From Thamnocephalis sphaerospora (Eukaryota; Zoopagomycota; Zoopagomycetes; Zoopagales; Sigmoideomycetaceae): 23,301 nt of DNA. The notes under the pieces were generated by a model. It was given only the letters and a program-made list of their open reading frames with translations, did no database searches and was not told the DNA's origin. Position 1 is the stretch's first letter. Each line of letters begins with the position of its first letter. The stretch covers positions 1-23,301 of the forward strand of contig KZ992658.1 of assembly GCA_003614735.1 (NCBI GenBank). The letters are read 5' to 3'. Of the stretch, positions 10,701 to 20,200 are shown one piece after another. A program made the position numbers and the translations under genes.

Positions 10701-11606
10701 TCTCCGTGGTGCTGTCGACGGCGGCGGAGATAGCGACGATGAGCGCTGAACGCGTGGCCCAGACGGTCCACCACTGCCGCGTCGCTGCGACCATCCATGC
10801 GCAGTATCGTGTGCTGTCCAGCGTTCATCCACTGCCGAGCCTGGCCCAGCCGCTGGCGGGCCCCGCTCCCGACTTTCAGACCTCCTTTCGCTCACGTTAG
10901 CACTTAGACGATGATGAGCATCCTCCTCCCAGTATGGCGGAGCACGCGTCCAGCGATCCTCTTCACTCGGTGACCGATCACGCCGTGGCCAATCCGACTG
11001 AAAACGCGCATCGCCACCTTGCCGAGAATAGCCGCCAGAGGCGGCGTGACTATGATCGGCATCAAAACGACGCGTGTCCGACGATGGCGGGTGGTAGTGC
11101 CGTGCAGGGCCATGCCAGCGACCCCGACCAGTACCTCGATAGCGTGGCCATCCTCGACCACCGGCATCGCGTGGATCGTAGTGATGGCCGCGTCCTCGAA
11201 AGAACGGTCGCGGCTGCTGATATCGGTAGCCACCATTCTCACGACTACGGCTCAGACTGCGGCTGCGGCTGCGACTGCGACTACGGCTATCGCTGGGCAA
11301 GCGACGACGACCGCGACTGTGGCTGCGACCACGGCTAAGGCTGCGGCTACGGCTGCGGCTGCGACCCCAGCTGCGCGTCCGACTCCGGCTACGGCTACCG
11401 CTCTGGTCGCGACTCCAGCTGCGCGCTGGCGATCGACTGCGACTAGACGCGCGACTGTGCGACCGGCCGCGATTGACACTTTGACTGCGACTACGACCAG
11501 GTCCCGGCAAGTCTGGCCGGCCTCGACCGCGACAGCTGCGATCGCGCTCGTAAAAGGGCGCCTGCCGGTAGGGCGCACCGTAGCGCGGCGCGTACGAGCG
11601 ATCCAT
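7786..11606 (-). CDS. CDK12/Ctk1-like cyclin-dependent kinase (RNA polymerase II CTD kinase) with RS-rich N-terminus
   Basis: Eight exons, in transcript order: 11606-9463, 9389-9308, 9242-9152, 9090-8926, 8867-8684, 8612-8418, 8346-8215, 8146-7786, giving 1117 codons. Residues about 38-122 are dense Arg-Ser repeats; most of 1-700 is Arg/Ser/Gly/Tyr/Asp-rich and probably disordered. The kinase domain spans about 705-990: glycine loop GEGTYGKV, catalytic K732 (VALK), cyclin-binding PITAMRE (744-750), HRDIK with D825, DFG at 843-845, and activation-loop [14 protein letters not shown] with T859 as the likely phosphosite. All catalytic residues are present. Kinase features fit the CDK12/CDK13/Ctk1 branch, which phosphorylates the Pol II CTD with a cyclin K/Ctk2 partner; CDK9/Bur1 is the alternative. 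A tail of about 120 residues is rich in Ser/Thr/Ala with basic patches. It lies tail-to-tail with Cft2. Confidence 0.9.
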
Positions 11607-11820
11607 AGTTGCGCTAGCTACTCAGCAGAGGGCTATAAACCGAGCACGCGCGCAATGTAAGCAGACTGGCGGATGATTGTAACAACGGTGGTGTGCACGT
11701 CGCTGCGATCGCTCGCCACACGAGCAGGTAGTGCACGGCAGAAACACAAGCAACACAAGAAAACAAGAGACCGTGCACGAAAGAAGAAAGGAAAGAAACA
11801 ATGGTGCGGTGCGGGGCCAA

Positions 11821-11834
11821 CAGCAGCAGCAGCA
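11821..11834. repeat. Short CAG microsatellite
   Basis: Four and two-thirds CAG units on the plus strand, upstream of the CTD kinase (CTG on its sense strand). A second, five-unit run lies 37 nt away. Confidence 0.7.
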
Positions 11835-11871
11835 AGTCCGCACAGGCGATAACATCGCGCTGGATGTGGTG

Positions 11872-11886
11872 CAGCAGCAGCAGCAG
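11872..11886. repeat. Short CAG microsatellite, second run
   Basis: Five perfect CAG units on the plus strand, in the presumed promoter or 5' leader of the CTD kinase gene. Confidence 0.7.
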
Positions 11887-12065
11887 TACTCAGTCAGTGC
11901 GCTGTATTAGTCTCCATCACAAATCATTCAATTCTAGTATACACACACGCCGATTGTTCTCAAGCAACAGGCATGCTTTCAGCTGTATTAATTACGCACA
12001 CGCATACATGCAGTCTGAGTGCACGCAATCACATCGAGCTGCAAAATGACCGCATAGGCGGACGC

Positions 12066-13755
12066 TTAGTTCATGCGGCGGATGAGGTCGTTGATCTTGT
12101 CCTGGCGGTTGCCGGCATCACCACCCTCGATGAAGTGGCGGGCCTTCTTGGCGGTCCAGCCACCGGTCGGGTTGGAGAGCTTGAACGGCCACAGGAAGTT
12201 GTTGACGACCTTGAAGTTCGGGCCGCAGGTGGCAATCTCGTGAATGAGATCCTCCACACAGATGATGCCGTACTTGCCAAGGGTCTCCTCGACGACACGG
12301 TTGTCGGAGAGGGCCTTGCGCTGGCTCTTGACCTTGCCGAAACCGCGCTTGTAGATCAGCTCGCGGATCGACTTGAGGTTGGCCTCGCCGTAGGTGACAT
12401 ACGGCTCAACAAGCTTCAGCATGTTGGCGGTGGCCTTGGTCATGCGCAGGAACACGCCGTTGTTGATCTGGCGCAGACGCAGCAGCTGCAGAACCTTGCG
12501 CGGCTTCGGGGCCATCTTCATGATACCCTTGATGCGGATCACAAAGACAACCTTGGCCTCAGCCTCGACGTAGTAGTTGCCATCGTTGCGAGCAACGCGC
12601 TTGAGGCGGATGACCTCACGCTCCTTCTGGCGGTACTCCTTGACGTACTGCTGGGCACGCTTGAAGATCTCGCCGCGGGTCTTGCGGGCAGCCTGTTGCA
12701 GCGGCAGCATTGTATGCAGCACGTTAGCACTCGTCACAACGCACAAAACACGCTGTATGCACGCCTCGGTGCCGCCAGGTCAAAGGTTCTCAGTCCCGAA
12801 AGATGGTTAACAGGAAGCATCATCACCCAGTTGGGTTGGCCGTCCTAAAGAATGTCATCACAGTACCTGCTGGCGACACCGAGCACATTGCATACACGCA
12901 CACACGGAGCATACTACGTACCGCGCGCTTCTTGGCAGCAGCAGCGACGTTGGCGGCGCGGACCTTCTCGTTGACCTGGCGCTTCTTCAGCAGGGTCTCC
13001 GGGGCAAGGACCTGCTGGGCAGTCGGGGTGGTGGTACTGATGACGGCAGACAGCCAGGAAAACACAGGCGCAGAGTCGTTGAGCAACAGGCACATACACG
13101 CGCGCAACACGCAAGCCAGATGAACGCACGCACAGATCGAGCGCCCTGTGCGGCGTAAAACGTCGGCACCCACCGAGCAGCAGCACGCGACCATCATGCT
13201 GACTAGATAGCATACATGACAGATCGCCGCCACTGCTACTGGTGTTCCGGCGAATGCATTTCATCGGAGCGAGCCAAGCAGACGCGTCTGCGCACGTGCA
13301 CGGCACTAGGCCAATGCACGAGTGCCCACACGCCGCTTATCGCTCGCACCGACAGCTCCTCGGGCAACGCCTGCGCAATGCAGCGCGCCCAAGAGTTCAG
13401 ATCGACAAGTGGCGCGACGCAAAGACGGCCGCAAGACCGCCGCTGCGTCAACGCTGTCGACCACAGAGAATGTATTTAAGAAGAAGGACCGCCTGTAACA
13501 GGCCGACACCGCCCTACTCCCAACTCCCAACGCCAGTGGCGTCGGATCGATGCGTAATGACCCTGCAGGGTGGTGAGTGAGGGGCGACGGCCAGATCACC
13601 GACGATCTGACACGGTCGCCCACTGGCCGGACGTTCTACGCGCGCGCGCGCGCAGAGCAAAGCTGCGGCAACACCGAAGCGCAGTGCTAGAGCACACGCT
13701 TCGGCGGCTGATAGGTGAAAGGGAATAGCTGGACAGGGAATACTCACGAGGTCAT
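12066..13755 (-). CDS. RPL7: 60S ribosomal protein L7 (uL30)
   Basis: Three exons in transcript order: 13755-13748 (8 nt), 13036-12922, 12692-12066, giving 249 codons. Exon 1 encodes only Met-Thr and part of Ser, with context CCACCATGACC and donor TC|GTGAGT; the frame resumes as [13 protein letters not shown]. The N-terminal basic extension (AAAAKKRA...ARKTRGEIF) is followed by the uL30 core: [57 protein letters not shown]. This is a near-universal eukaryotic L7 pattern and the length is normal. L7 binds 25S rRNA in the large subunit. Intron 1 is 711 nt and intron 2 is 229 nt, both far above the usual 53-90 nt here; intron 2 holds a box C/D snoRNA. Long introns in ribosomal protein genes are common in fungi. 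Confidence 0.97.
12784..12868 (-). ncRNA. Intronic box C/D snoRNA, snR39/snR59-like
   Basis: Within RPL7 intron 2, on the RPL7 strand: C box GTGATGA (12861-12855), internal C' box GTGATGA (12826-12820) and D box CTGA (12793-12790). A terminal stem AGGT/ACCT closes it (12868-12865 with 12787-12784). Directly upstream of the D box, ACCATCTTTCGGG is complementary over 13 nt (12795-12807 on the plus strand) to the conserved 25S/28S rRNA segment CCCGAAAGATGGT. In yeast the RPL7A and RPL7B introns carry snR39 and snR59, which target this same segment, so host gene and target are both conserved. Counting five nucleotides from the D box points to the G of CCCGA, two bases before the adenosine assigned to snR39/snR59. 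The D' box and its guide are not clear. Confidence 0.88.
13037..13747 (-). other. RPL7: Long first intron of RPL7
   Basis: This 711-nt intron starts GTGAGT and ends ATCAG. I found no convincing C/D pair in it. It contains a 15-nt alternating CG run (13639-13653) and a short inverted repeat CCTGTAACAGG near 13486-13496. Any regulatory or RNA content is undetermined. Confidence 0.7.
13639..13653. repeat. Alternating CG tract
   Basis: Seven CG dinucleotides plus one C in a row, inside RPL7 intron 1. Such tracts can adopt Z-DNA. Confidence 0.75.
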
Positions 13756-14184
13756 GGTGGCTGAAGTTGCGGTTCCGTGCCTATCACTCTCGCGAGACGA
13801 TGCGGAAGCAGAATAGAAAGAGGAGGAGCCAGCAGCGGTGGTCATCGCAGGGCCACGGGGGGTTTTGTGGGCGTCAGCGAGAAAAGCAAAAAACGTTGCG
13901 GCATTAGATAAACTATGCAGTTCATTGTAGAGAGCCCCTGCTCAACAGGCGGCACCAGTAAACGACAGATTAGGCTGGACGCGCGGAAACAGGCAAGAAC
14001 GCCGCACAGCACAAGACGAAACTGGAGCACTTCGGTAAGGTGGAGAATATGGTGATACTAGGAATCGTCGATACGCGAACGATGGACAAACGCAAAGTGA
14101 ACTGCTCGCAGTAAACAAAGGCGCGCGACAACACGGACGGGCCCAGCCGGCGGCGACAGCAACACTATCTTTTCGCTCTGCAGC
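13756..14184. other. Intergenic: RPL7 promoter and SURF4 3' flank
   Basis: About 430 bp between two minus-strand genes. Apart from the TCTCGCGAGA element I see no TATA box, open frame or RNA gene. The part next to RPL7 is pyrimidine-rich on the sense strand, as expected for a strong ribosomal protein promoter. Confidence 0.5.
13788..13797. promoter_or_regulatory. TCTCGCGAGA palindrome in the RPL7 promoter
   Basis: Perfect 10-bp palindrome 33-42 nt upstream of the RPL7 ATG. The same decamer is a known core-promoter element of housekeeping genes in animals; a role here is inferred from position only. Confidence 0.45.
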
Positions 14185-15191
14185 TTAGTACTGCTTCTTC
14201 TTCTCGTCGACCGACAGGCCACCCGGGCCCTGGTTGACGAGCAGAAGCAGACCGCCGACGATGCTGAGGATCTGGAAAAAGTCGTACTTGACAAAGTCGC
14301 GCTGCGGGTGCCCGTCGCTGAAGCTCCACCAGTTGTTGATGACAATGTTGAAGATGGACAGGAAAATGACCAGGAACGAGGCGGACCACTTGGCCTTGAA
14401 GCCGACCACCACCATCACGCACGCAATAAAGCCGATCAGCGACGAGATGACGCGGAGCAGCGAAAGGTCGTCCGAGAGGATGAACGACAGGAAAAGGAAG
14501 ACGAGCAGAATACGACCGGCCAGCTGGAAGTAGGTGGAGCGATCATTCTCGTTGATGGACGGCAGACCGGCAAACAGCGTCTTGCGGCGCGACAGCGAGT
14601 CGGACAGCAACATCAACAGGCCGCCGATGATGGAAACGTTGCGCAGGAAAAAGTGCCACTCGGTTGCCAGACCGTAGGCGAATGCCTGCAGCACTACCAC
14701 CGAGAACAGAGCGCCGACCGCAATCTCCGTGCGCTTCTTGGCGATGGCCATGAAAGAGCCAATAAGCATGGCCTATATACAGCAGACGACGCGATGCACG
14801 ATGCGCAAAAAGCCGCAGGTTAGCCATCACATTCACGCAGCACACCGTGACCCGCAGGCCTGATGGACCCGTATCGCACGCCGCCAAGTTTTGTTTGGCG
14901 ACCTGCACGTCGGCACGGTGCAGGCAACACGCACGCGTGCATGGCCACCGAGTTCAAACTCACCAGGACATTGTAGATGAGGAAGGTATACACAAGCGCC
15001 TGCGGAATCCGTCGGTGGTACGTGAGATAGTTGAGCTGGTCGTTCCACTGGAAGAGGAGACGGAGCGCGTCCTCCAGAAAAGTGACCACCAGCAGGAAAC
15101 GGCCAATGACTGGCACGTGCGGCTTCAGCGGCGAGGCCAGCTTATCGAGCACATCCTCGAACGCGGCAGTGTACTGCTTGACCTGTTCCAT
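14185..15191 (-). CDS. ERV29: SURF4/Erv29-family ER cargo receptor
   Basis: Two exons, 15191-14964 and 14772-14185, separated by a 191-nt intron (donor CTG|GTGAGT, acceptor ATATAG|GCC), give 271 codons; human SURF4 has 269. Exon 1 holds the cytosolic start and family motif FLLVVTFLEDALRLLFQW. Exon 2 holds several hydrophobic membrane segments, the FxxKYDFFQ-like and GGLLLLVNQGPGGLSVDE motifs, and ends in KKKQY, whose last four residues KKQY form a KKXX COPI retrieval signal. The family exports soluble cargo from the ER in COPII vesicles. The frame is open 37 codons further upstream, but a TATA/CCAAT pair lies just before that ATG and the family starts near MEQ, so the downstream start was chosen. 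Yif1, another early-secretory membrane protein, is next on the same strand. Confidence 0.95.
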
Positions 15192-15320
15192 GGCGGATTG
15201 TGACTCAGGAAATGCGAAAGATGGCAGCAGCAGCGGCGAGACGAATGCGGGTGATGTTAGGCGGAGGAAAGAGTAGCGAGATGCCGTGGCTGGTCGGAGC
15301 AAGCCCAGCTGCGCGTCCGC

Positions 15321-15331
15321 ATATATCCAAT
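15321..15331 (-). promoter_or_regulatory. CCAAT/TATA-like element of the SURF4 promoter
   Basis: On the minus strand ATTGG (inverse CCAAT) is followed directly by ATATAT, about 130 nt upstream of the SURF4 ATG. A start site 25-30 nt downstream would leave the upstream in-frame ATG at 15302 out of the mRNA. Confidence 0.35.
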
Positions 15332-15461
15332 GAAAAGGGGAAATCGCAAACTAGCTCTAGACAGGTGGGGCAATTTCCGCCAATCACCAACCGAAAGGTG
15401 TCCTTATGCAAACACCACAATACACACAGTGGCAACATGGATCGTTGTTATCTCTGTCCAC

Positions 15462-16921
15462 TCAAGCAAGCAGCAGCCACATCGAAACCAGCTGAAGCGC
15501 GGCAATCGCAAACAAAAAGTGCACGCGCCGCTTGCGCTGCGGATTGAGCACCGTGCTGGAGGTGGCGGACGCATCCGGCAGGACCACGTAGCGCAGTGAG
15601 CGCAGCTGCCATGACACCCTGAATTAGCCGAGACACACACACATGCCGCTATCATCCGCTACCCTACCAGGAAAAAGCCGATGGCCATACTTGCATAGCC
15701 AAATACAACCCAAACCACGGTACCAGAGGCCACCAGCTTCATAAGGAGCGTGCAGATGACCCTTTTAAACGCGTTAGCATCGCATGGTGCTGGTCTGTGT
15801 GACGTGTCGCGCCGCGTACCCAACAAACTTATAGCCGCAGTACGCCACCAAATCCAGAAACTGAACCTCTGTCGAGATGTTGAGCATGTAGCAGCCAAAC
15901 TTGAGGAAAAGCACCTCAAAAAACACCACGCCTAATGCGGTGCTCGCCGTTAGGCCAAGCACCTGCGGGTGGAATCTGCCGCGCGATCGAGTCAGCCACA
16001 ACCGGCACTCTGGTGTGCGTCGATTCGCATTTGCAGCACATACTCTGACTTTTGGCCCGTGATGACGCCAATCAGCAGAACGTAGGTAACAAATGCCATT
16101 ACTGTTTGCGACAGCCGTCAGCGTACGTGGTCAATGCCAGAGTCGAACGCGTGTCCACCCACCGGGAATGTACATATCCGGCGCATTGATATCCTCTTGA
16201 GGCGGCCTGTACCCCTCCCACTGGCCATTCTCCTCGGAACGACGCGCGATCCGCGACCACGGCTAGCGGGTACAGTCAGCCGACATCGTACAGTCCAAGG
16301 CTACACACTGCCTGTGTTTTCGTGCCATCTATCCATGCTCACCTTGTGACGGAACGGGAACAGGAGCAGCCCAAGCTTGTTGATCACGTACCGGTTACTG
16401 ACATTGAAGTAATACTTGAGGCTGCCCACCGGCAGGAAGCGGTGTATCTGCCAATATGCCGATTATCAGCCTGCGTAGGCTACCGACGCCATCCCAAGGC
16501 ACCTGTGTTCCGCCGCCTTGTCTATGCTCCAACGTACATTTTTCTGCATGTAATCGTTGCCGGCCATCATGGCGCTACGTCCAAACTGCATGCCAAGCTG
16601 CGTGGCTGCGCCAAAATCCTGCGTACCAAACACGTTTGGCATCCCGGCTGCCTGTGGCGCCTGGTCCGGATACGAATACTGAGTCTGCTGGCCATACGGC
16701 ACCTGCTGCTGGTGACCAGAGGTGTAAGGCACGTGCGCATACATGTTCGGTGGCGTCGCTCCGGCATCCGGCAACGAAACGGGCGGGTGCGTCGGATGCG
16801 GGTGCTGCAGCGGAGGTGGCGACTGGCGATGTACCTGCCCGCCGGTCGCAGCGTGCTGCGCGGCGTGTTGTCCGCCGTAGCCTGGATCGTAGGCGTCGCT
16901 CTGTGGCTGATACGGATTCAT
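15462..16921 (-). CDS. YIF1: Yip1-interacting factor Yif1
   Basis: Seven exons in transcript order: 16921-16538, 16447-16343, 16262-16163, 16101-16044, 15975-15820, 15761-15668, 15605-15462, giving 346 codons. Residues 1-90 are Pro/Gln/His/Tyr-rich and cytosolic. The Yif1 core follows: ATQLGMQFGRSAMMAG, HRFLPVGSLKYYFNVSNRYV, then DINAPDMYIP before the first membrane segment. Four or five hydrophobic helices follow, including MAFVTYVLLIGV, VLGLTASTAL and YCGYKFVG, and the protein ends in a short hydrophobic helix (SMWLLLA). Yif1 works with Yip1 and Ypt/Rab GTPases in ER-Golgi vesicle transport. For the last intron, the AG at 15606-15607 was preferred over an earlier AG only a few bases from the CTAAT branch site; it joins FFL to LRSLR as in animal homologues. 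Divergent from the TFIIIC gene, 290 bp away. Confidence 0.93.
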
Positions 16922-17211
16922 GGTGTGTAGACGGGTGCGCGAGACCTAGCGGCCAATATGCTACGGAGATGGCACAGACACGCAGCACAGCCGGCAAAAC
17001 GGTTTAGGTCAATGCTACGCGGAAGTCAGCGGGGCGGATGCGTGATGAGCGTGGAGCGTAGGAGGGAAGAGTGAGGATGTGCAGTGACCAGACAAGCAGG
17101 CAACTCAAGTAGTGGACCGACTAGCGGAAGAGAGAGAGACATCTGGCTCATAACAAACGACACGTCGTCGCGACCACCACCACCACTACTACTACCACCT
17201 GTGCACCACCC
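16922..17211. promoter_or_regulatory. Bidirectional promoter of Yif1 and the TFIIIC subunit
   Basis: The two start codons are 290 bp apart on opposite strands, so both promoters lie here. It contains a short GA run near 17130 and an ACC/ACT triplet-rich stretch (about 17172-17198) just before the TFIIIC ATG. No TATA box is evident. Confidence 0.6.
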
Positions 17212-20200
17212 ATGGACGTTCTGGCCAGTCTGCGATCATTTCAGGAGCTGAGCGACGTTGAGCTGCTGGCGCAGCCGTCAATGCCAGCCTGCCTGTCGTG
17301 GTCAGACGACAACCAGCTTTTGGTAGTGACGCGAGCAGCATTGTGTGTACTGGTGAGTATACCACCGTTTTGACCACTCGTACCGGCACTGACGTGTCTA
17401 TTCCTCAGACCGCAAACGAAAACCGCTCTGTTGTGGGCCAGGCGGACTTTTCGGTGGCAAAGATAATGCGCGACACCAGCGAGGATGCAGCAGGCGCGAC
17501 AGCAATACGGCGTCGGCCGGGAAAGAAGAGCGCAGATGCATGCCAAAGTCTCTCCTTGAAAGGTGGGTCTCATGAAGCGATGTACAGTGTCGTCTACCAG
17601 CAAGTCAACGTGACAACGACTGTACAGCCCCCAGTCCCATGGGCTTTAGGTCAGCCTGTTGGTCGCCCACCGGCTGTTCGGTTTTCTCGAGGTACATTGT
17701 GGTGAAAGCACTGCGAGGTGGCATTATCCTAATTGCTGTTCGAGTGTAGCTGTTTGATCGCCGCTGTGGCCGACGAAGGACGCGTGTTGGTCTATGCACA
17801 AACGGGACATTTAAACAATACCACTTGGGAAGAGGCAAGGCCTGCTGGTGTTTGAAGTGCAGATACTACGCTGGCTGCTCTAACGCGACGCATGCTTTAG
17901 ATCACCGAGCTTCAGCAGCAACCTGAAAATGCGTCTGCAAGCAATGAACATTCTGCCACATTCCCGCAGGCAACAGGTATGCTTTCTGGCATGAAATTAC
18001 TCGGTGACCATTCGGCAACAACACAGCTAGTCTATATCACGCTAATACGGGCACTGGCAGTGCTTGCTTGGTCGGGACAGTGCAAAAGCAAGCAAGGAGG
18101 ACCAACAGCGCTACTGTCAGTCGGTGAAAAGAGTGGAAGCGTGTATATCTGGCCGTGAGTAGCGATGTATCGAGCGTGATCGCGCAATAGTCAAGAGTGA
18201 GTGTGGTAACATTGCTTCTTGCACAGATACCAGCTAGGATTCCAAGCACCGACACGCATCGACGCGCATCGCTCATGGGTAAGCCAGCTATCGTGGTCCC
18301 CGTGGATGCAGACAGCCGGCGGACAAGGTAGGGTGTGATCGATAGCCCGCTGCCGTTTGCGATGACATACATACTGCTTTCTTCCTAGTGTACGCCTACC
18401 TGGCAACAGCCGGCGCAGATGGCGAAGTGCGTGTTTGGCGTGTCGAGCGGCAATATTGCGTAAAAAATGCAGCTCTGAACATCTCAACATCATTCGTGGC
18501 TGTAATCTCTAAAGCCGACCGACGCCCCTGCTCTGCAATGCGGTGGCGTACGACATTGGACGACGTATGTAGTTGCATCTGCGGTTAGCAATCCGACACG
18601 TTTGTTTATGACGCATTGCGCGGGCTAAATGTCTACGACAGCCGGATGCATTCATGTATTTAGCATACGCCAAAAGTGCCGCTGTGTCTGTTTGCACATT
18701 GCCGTGCTACAGCGACAACGAGTCCAATCTCAAATCTCCTAAAGCGCACACTCATCTCATGGCAGCAACGATGCCAGTCGGCGGTGTGTATTGCAAGCGT
18801 GGCTGCCTATACTATTACACACTAATCTGCGACACGATGATGCTAAGCGCTGGACTGGTCCAAAGACGGACGACATGTCCTAGCCGCGTCTATAGACGGT
18901 CGCTGTCTCGAGGTGCTAGTAGTGCTGCCACATGCTCTTTTGCCGGAACCCGACGCATCTAGCCAGTTGGCTAGAGATGTACTACGCAAGTGCGCTCAGC
19001 ACGCTAAAATGACCGACGGTGATGAAGAGGAAGGCGAAGCAAACGGCACCAAGGACAACAGCACACAACCGCAGCACAACCGCATGATACAGCATCGAAT
19101 CGAACCACGATTCTACGGCCTTGCAGTGTCGGCCAACGGCATGTATGTCGCGACCGTCTACTAGTAAGTATGTGTGGTATACAGGCCGCCCATCGTTATG
19201 GAGCAGCGTATAACCAGAGCAACTTTGTGCGCAGTTTTGTTCGTCCAACATGCCTAAACTATCAGGTACTCAATCGGGACAAGTCGTTTGTTAGCTTTTT
19301 GCGGCAGCAAGATGGGCCAGCAAATGCCGAACGTCTGTCCAAGCAGCTGGAACGTGTATTCTCAGCCCCAGTACAGCGTAAGCACGCATGTGGTGCTCAG
19401 TATTTATTGGTTGCTCAAGCATGACAATGCTATCGTCGCTTAGGATCACTGGCATCGCCGCAGTATCGCTTCTGGGATTTGTTCGACAATGTCTATCATA
19501 CATCTGGTGATACGTGCGACCAGTCCAGAACATTCACTCGTGCTGCGGCTGAGGCACTACAACGGGTGGACGGGCATGCTCAGCGCTGTCGCTCAATGGA
19601 TGGGTACGTGAAGATTGTATCTGTAGTGGACGCATGATTGAGGATCTAACATTGTATCTACTTGTTTAGTTTCTGGGCGCCCGACTGTGTCGCAACACGC
19701 GATCGATTCTACTTGGTAGACTATCTGCACGTAAGCCAGCTGCCGGGCATACTCATGTACCCATACTGCTTTGTCTGACGTGCACTCTGTAGCGCGCTGG
19801 ATTCCTCGCTGCGGCAAGTGCGCTTGACGATGCAGGCTACAACCGGTCTTCCACACGACAGGCTGCCATTGTTCAGACGGTGCATCTTTTGGGGCAGGCA
19901 ATCACCGAGTATCTGGATTGCAGACAGACAAGCTTGTCGCCAGGTAGGTCACTGGTCAACGATGAAAGAAGCGTGGCGTTGGTCTAAGCACCCGCCCACA
20001 GATGAGCTACAGCTATGCAACACTTTTATTCGTTGCATTCCGCTCTTGCCCAATGCCGCTCGCGGTGCCCTGGACAAGTGCTCACGGCAAATCCAGACGT
20101 GCATGGCAGCACTAGCAGACACAGAGATGCCCGCAGAAACTTGTCCAGCATGCCGCACAGATATCCTTTTATGCAAACAAGTGTATTGGCCTCTCGGTAG

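Larger units (their letters stand above)
11607..12065. other. Intergenic: CTD kinase promoter and RPL7 3' flank
   Basis: About 460 bp between the RPL7 stop and the CTD kinase start, both on the minus strand. The kinase-proximal half is pyrimidine-rich on the minus strand (for example TTTCTTTCCTTTCTTCTTTC around 11780-11800), as in many fungal promoters. Two CAG runs lie here. No RNA gene or further open frame is supported. Confidence 0.5.

Noticed and set aside
11973-12848. 291-codon plus-strand open frame
   Set aside because: It is the exact antisense of RPL7 exon 3 and intron 2; L7 similarity on the minus strand is decisive.
13037-13747. Possible second snoRNA in RPL7 intron 1
   Set aside because: C-box-like TGATGG and GATGAA words occur on the sense strand, but without a matching D box, terminal stem or recognisable rRNA guide.
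14308-14823. 171-codon plus-strand open frame
   Set aside because: Antisense to SURF4 exon 2; highly charged composition without domains.
15192-15302. Upstream in-frame N-terminal extension of SURF4
   Set aside because: Family members start near MEQ, and a CCAAT/TATA-like pair at 15321-15331 would place the transcript start at or after the upstream ATG.
17977-18026. Apparent GTATGC...CAG intron in TFIIIC exon 5
   Set aside because: It is 50 nt, not a multiple of three, and removal breaks the frame that continues correctly into AVLAWS and the following WD-like motif.
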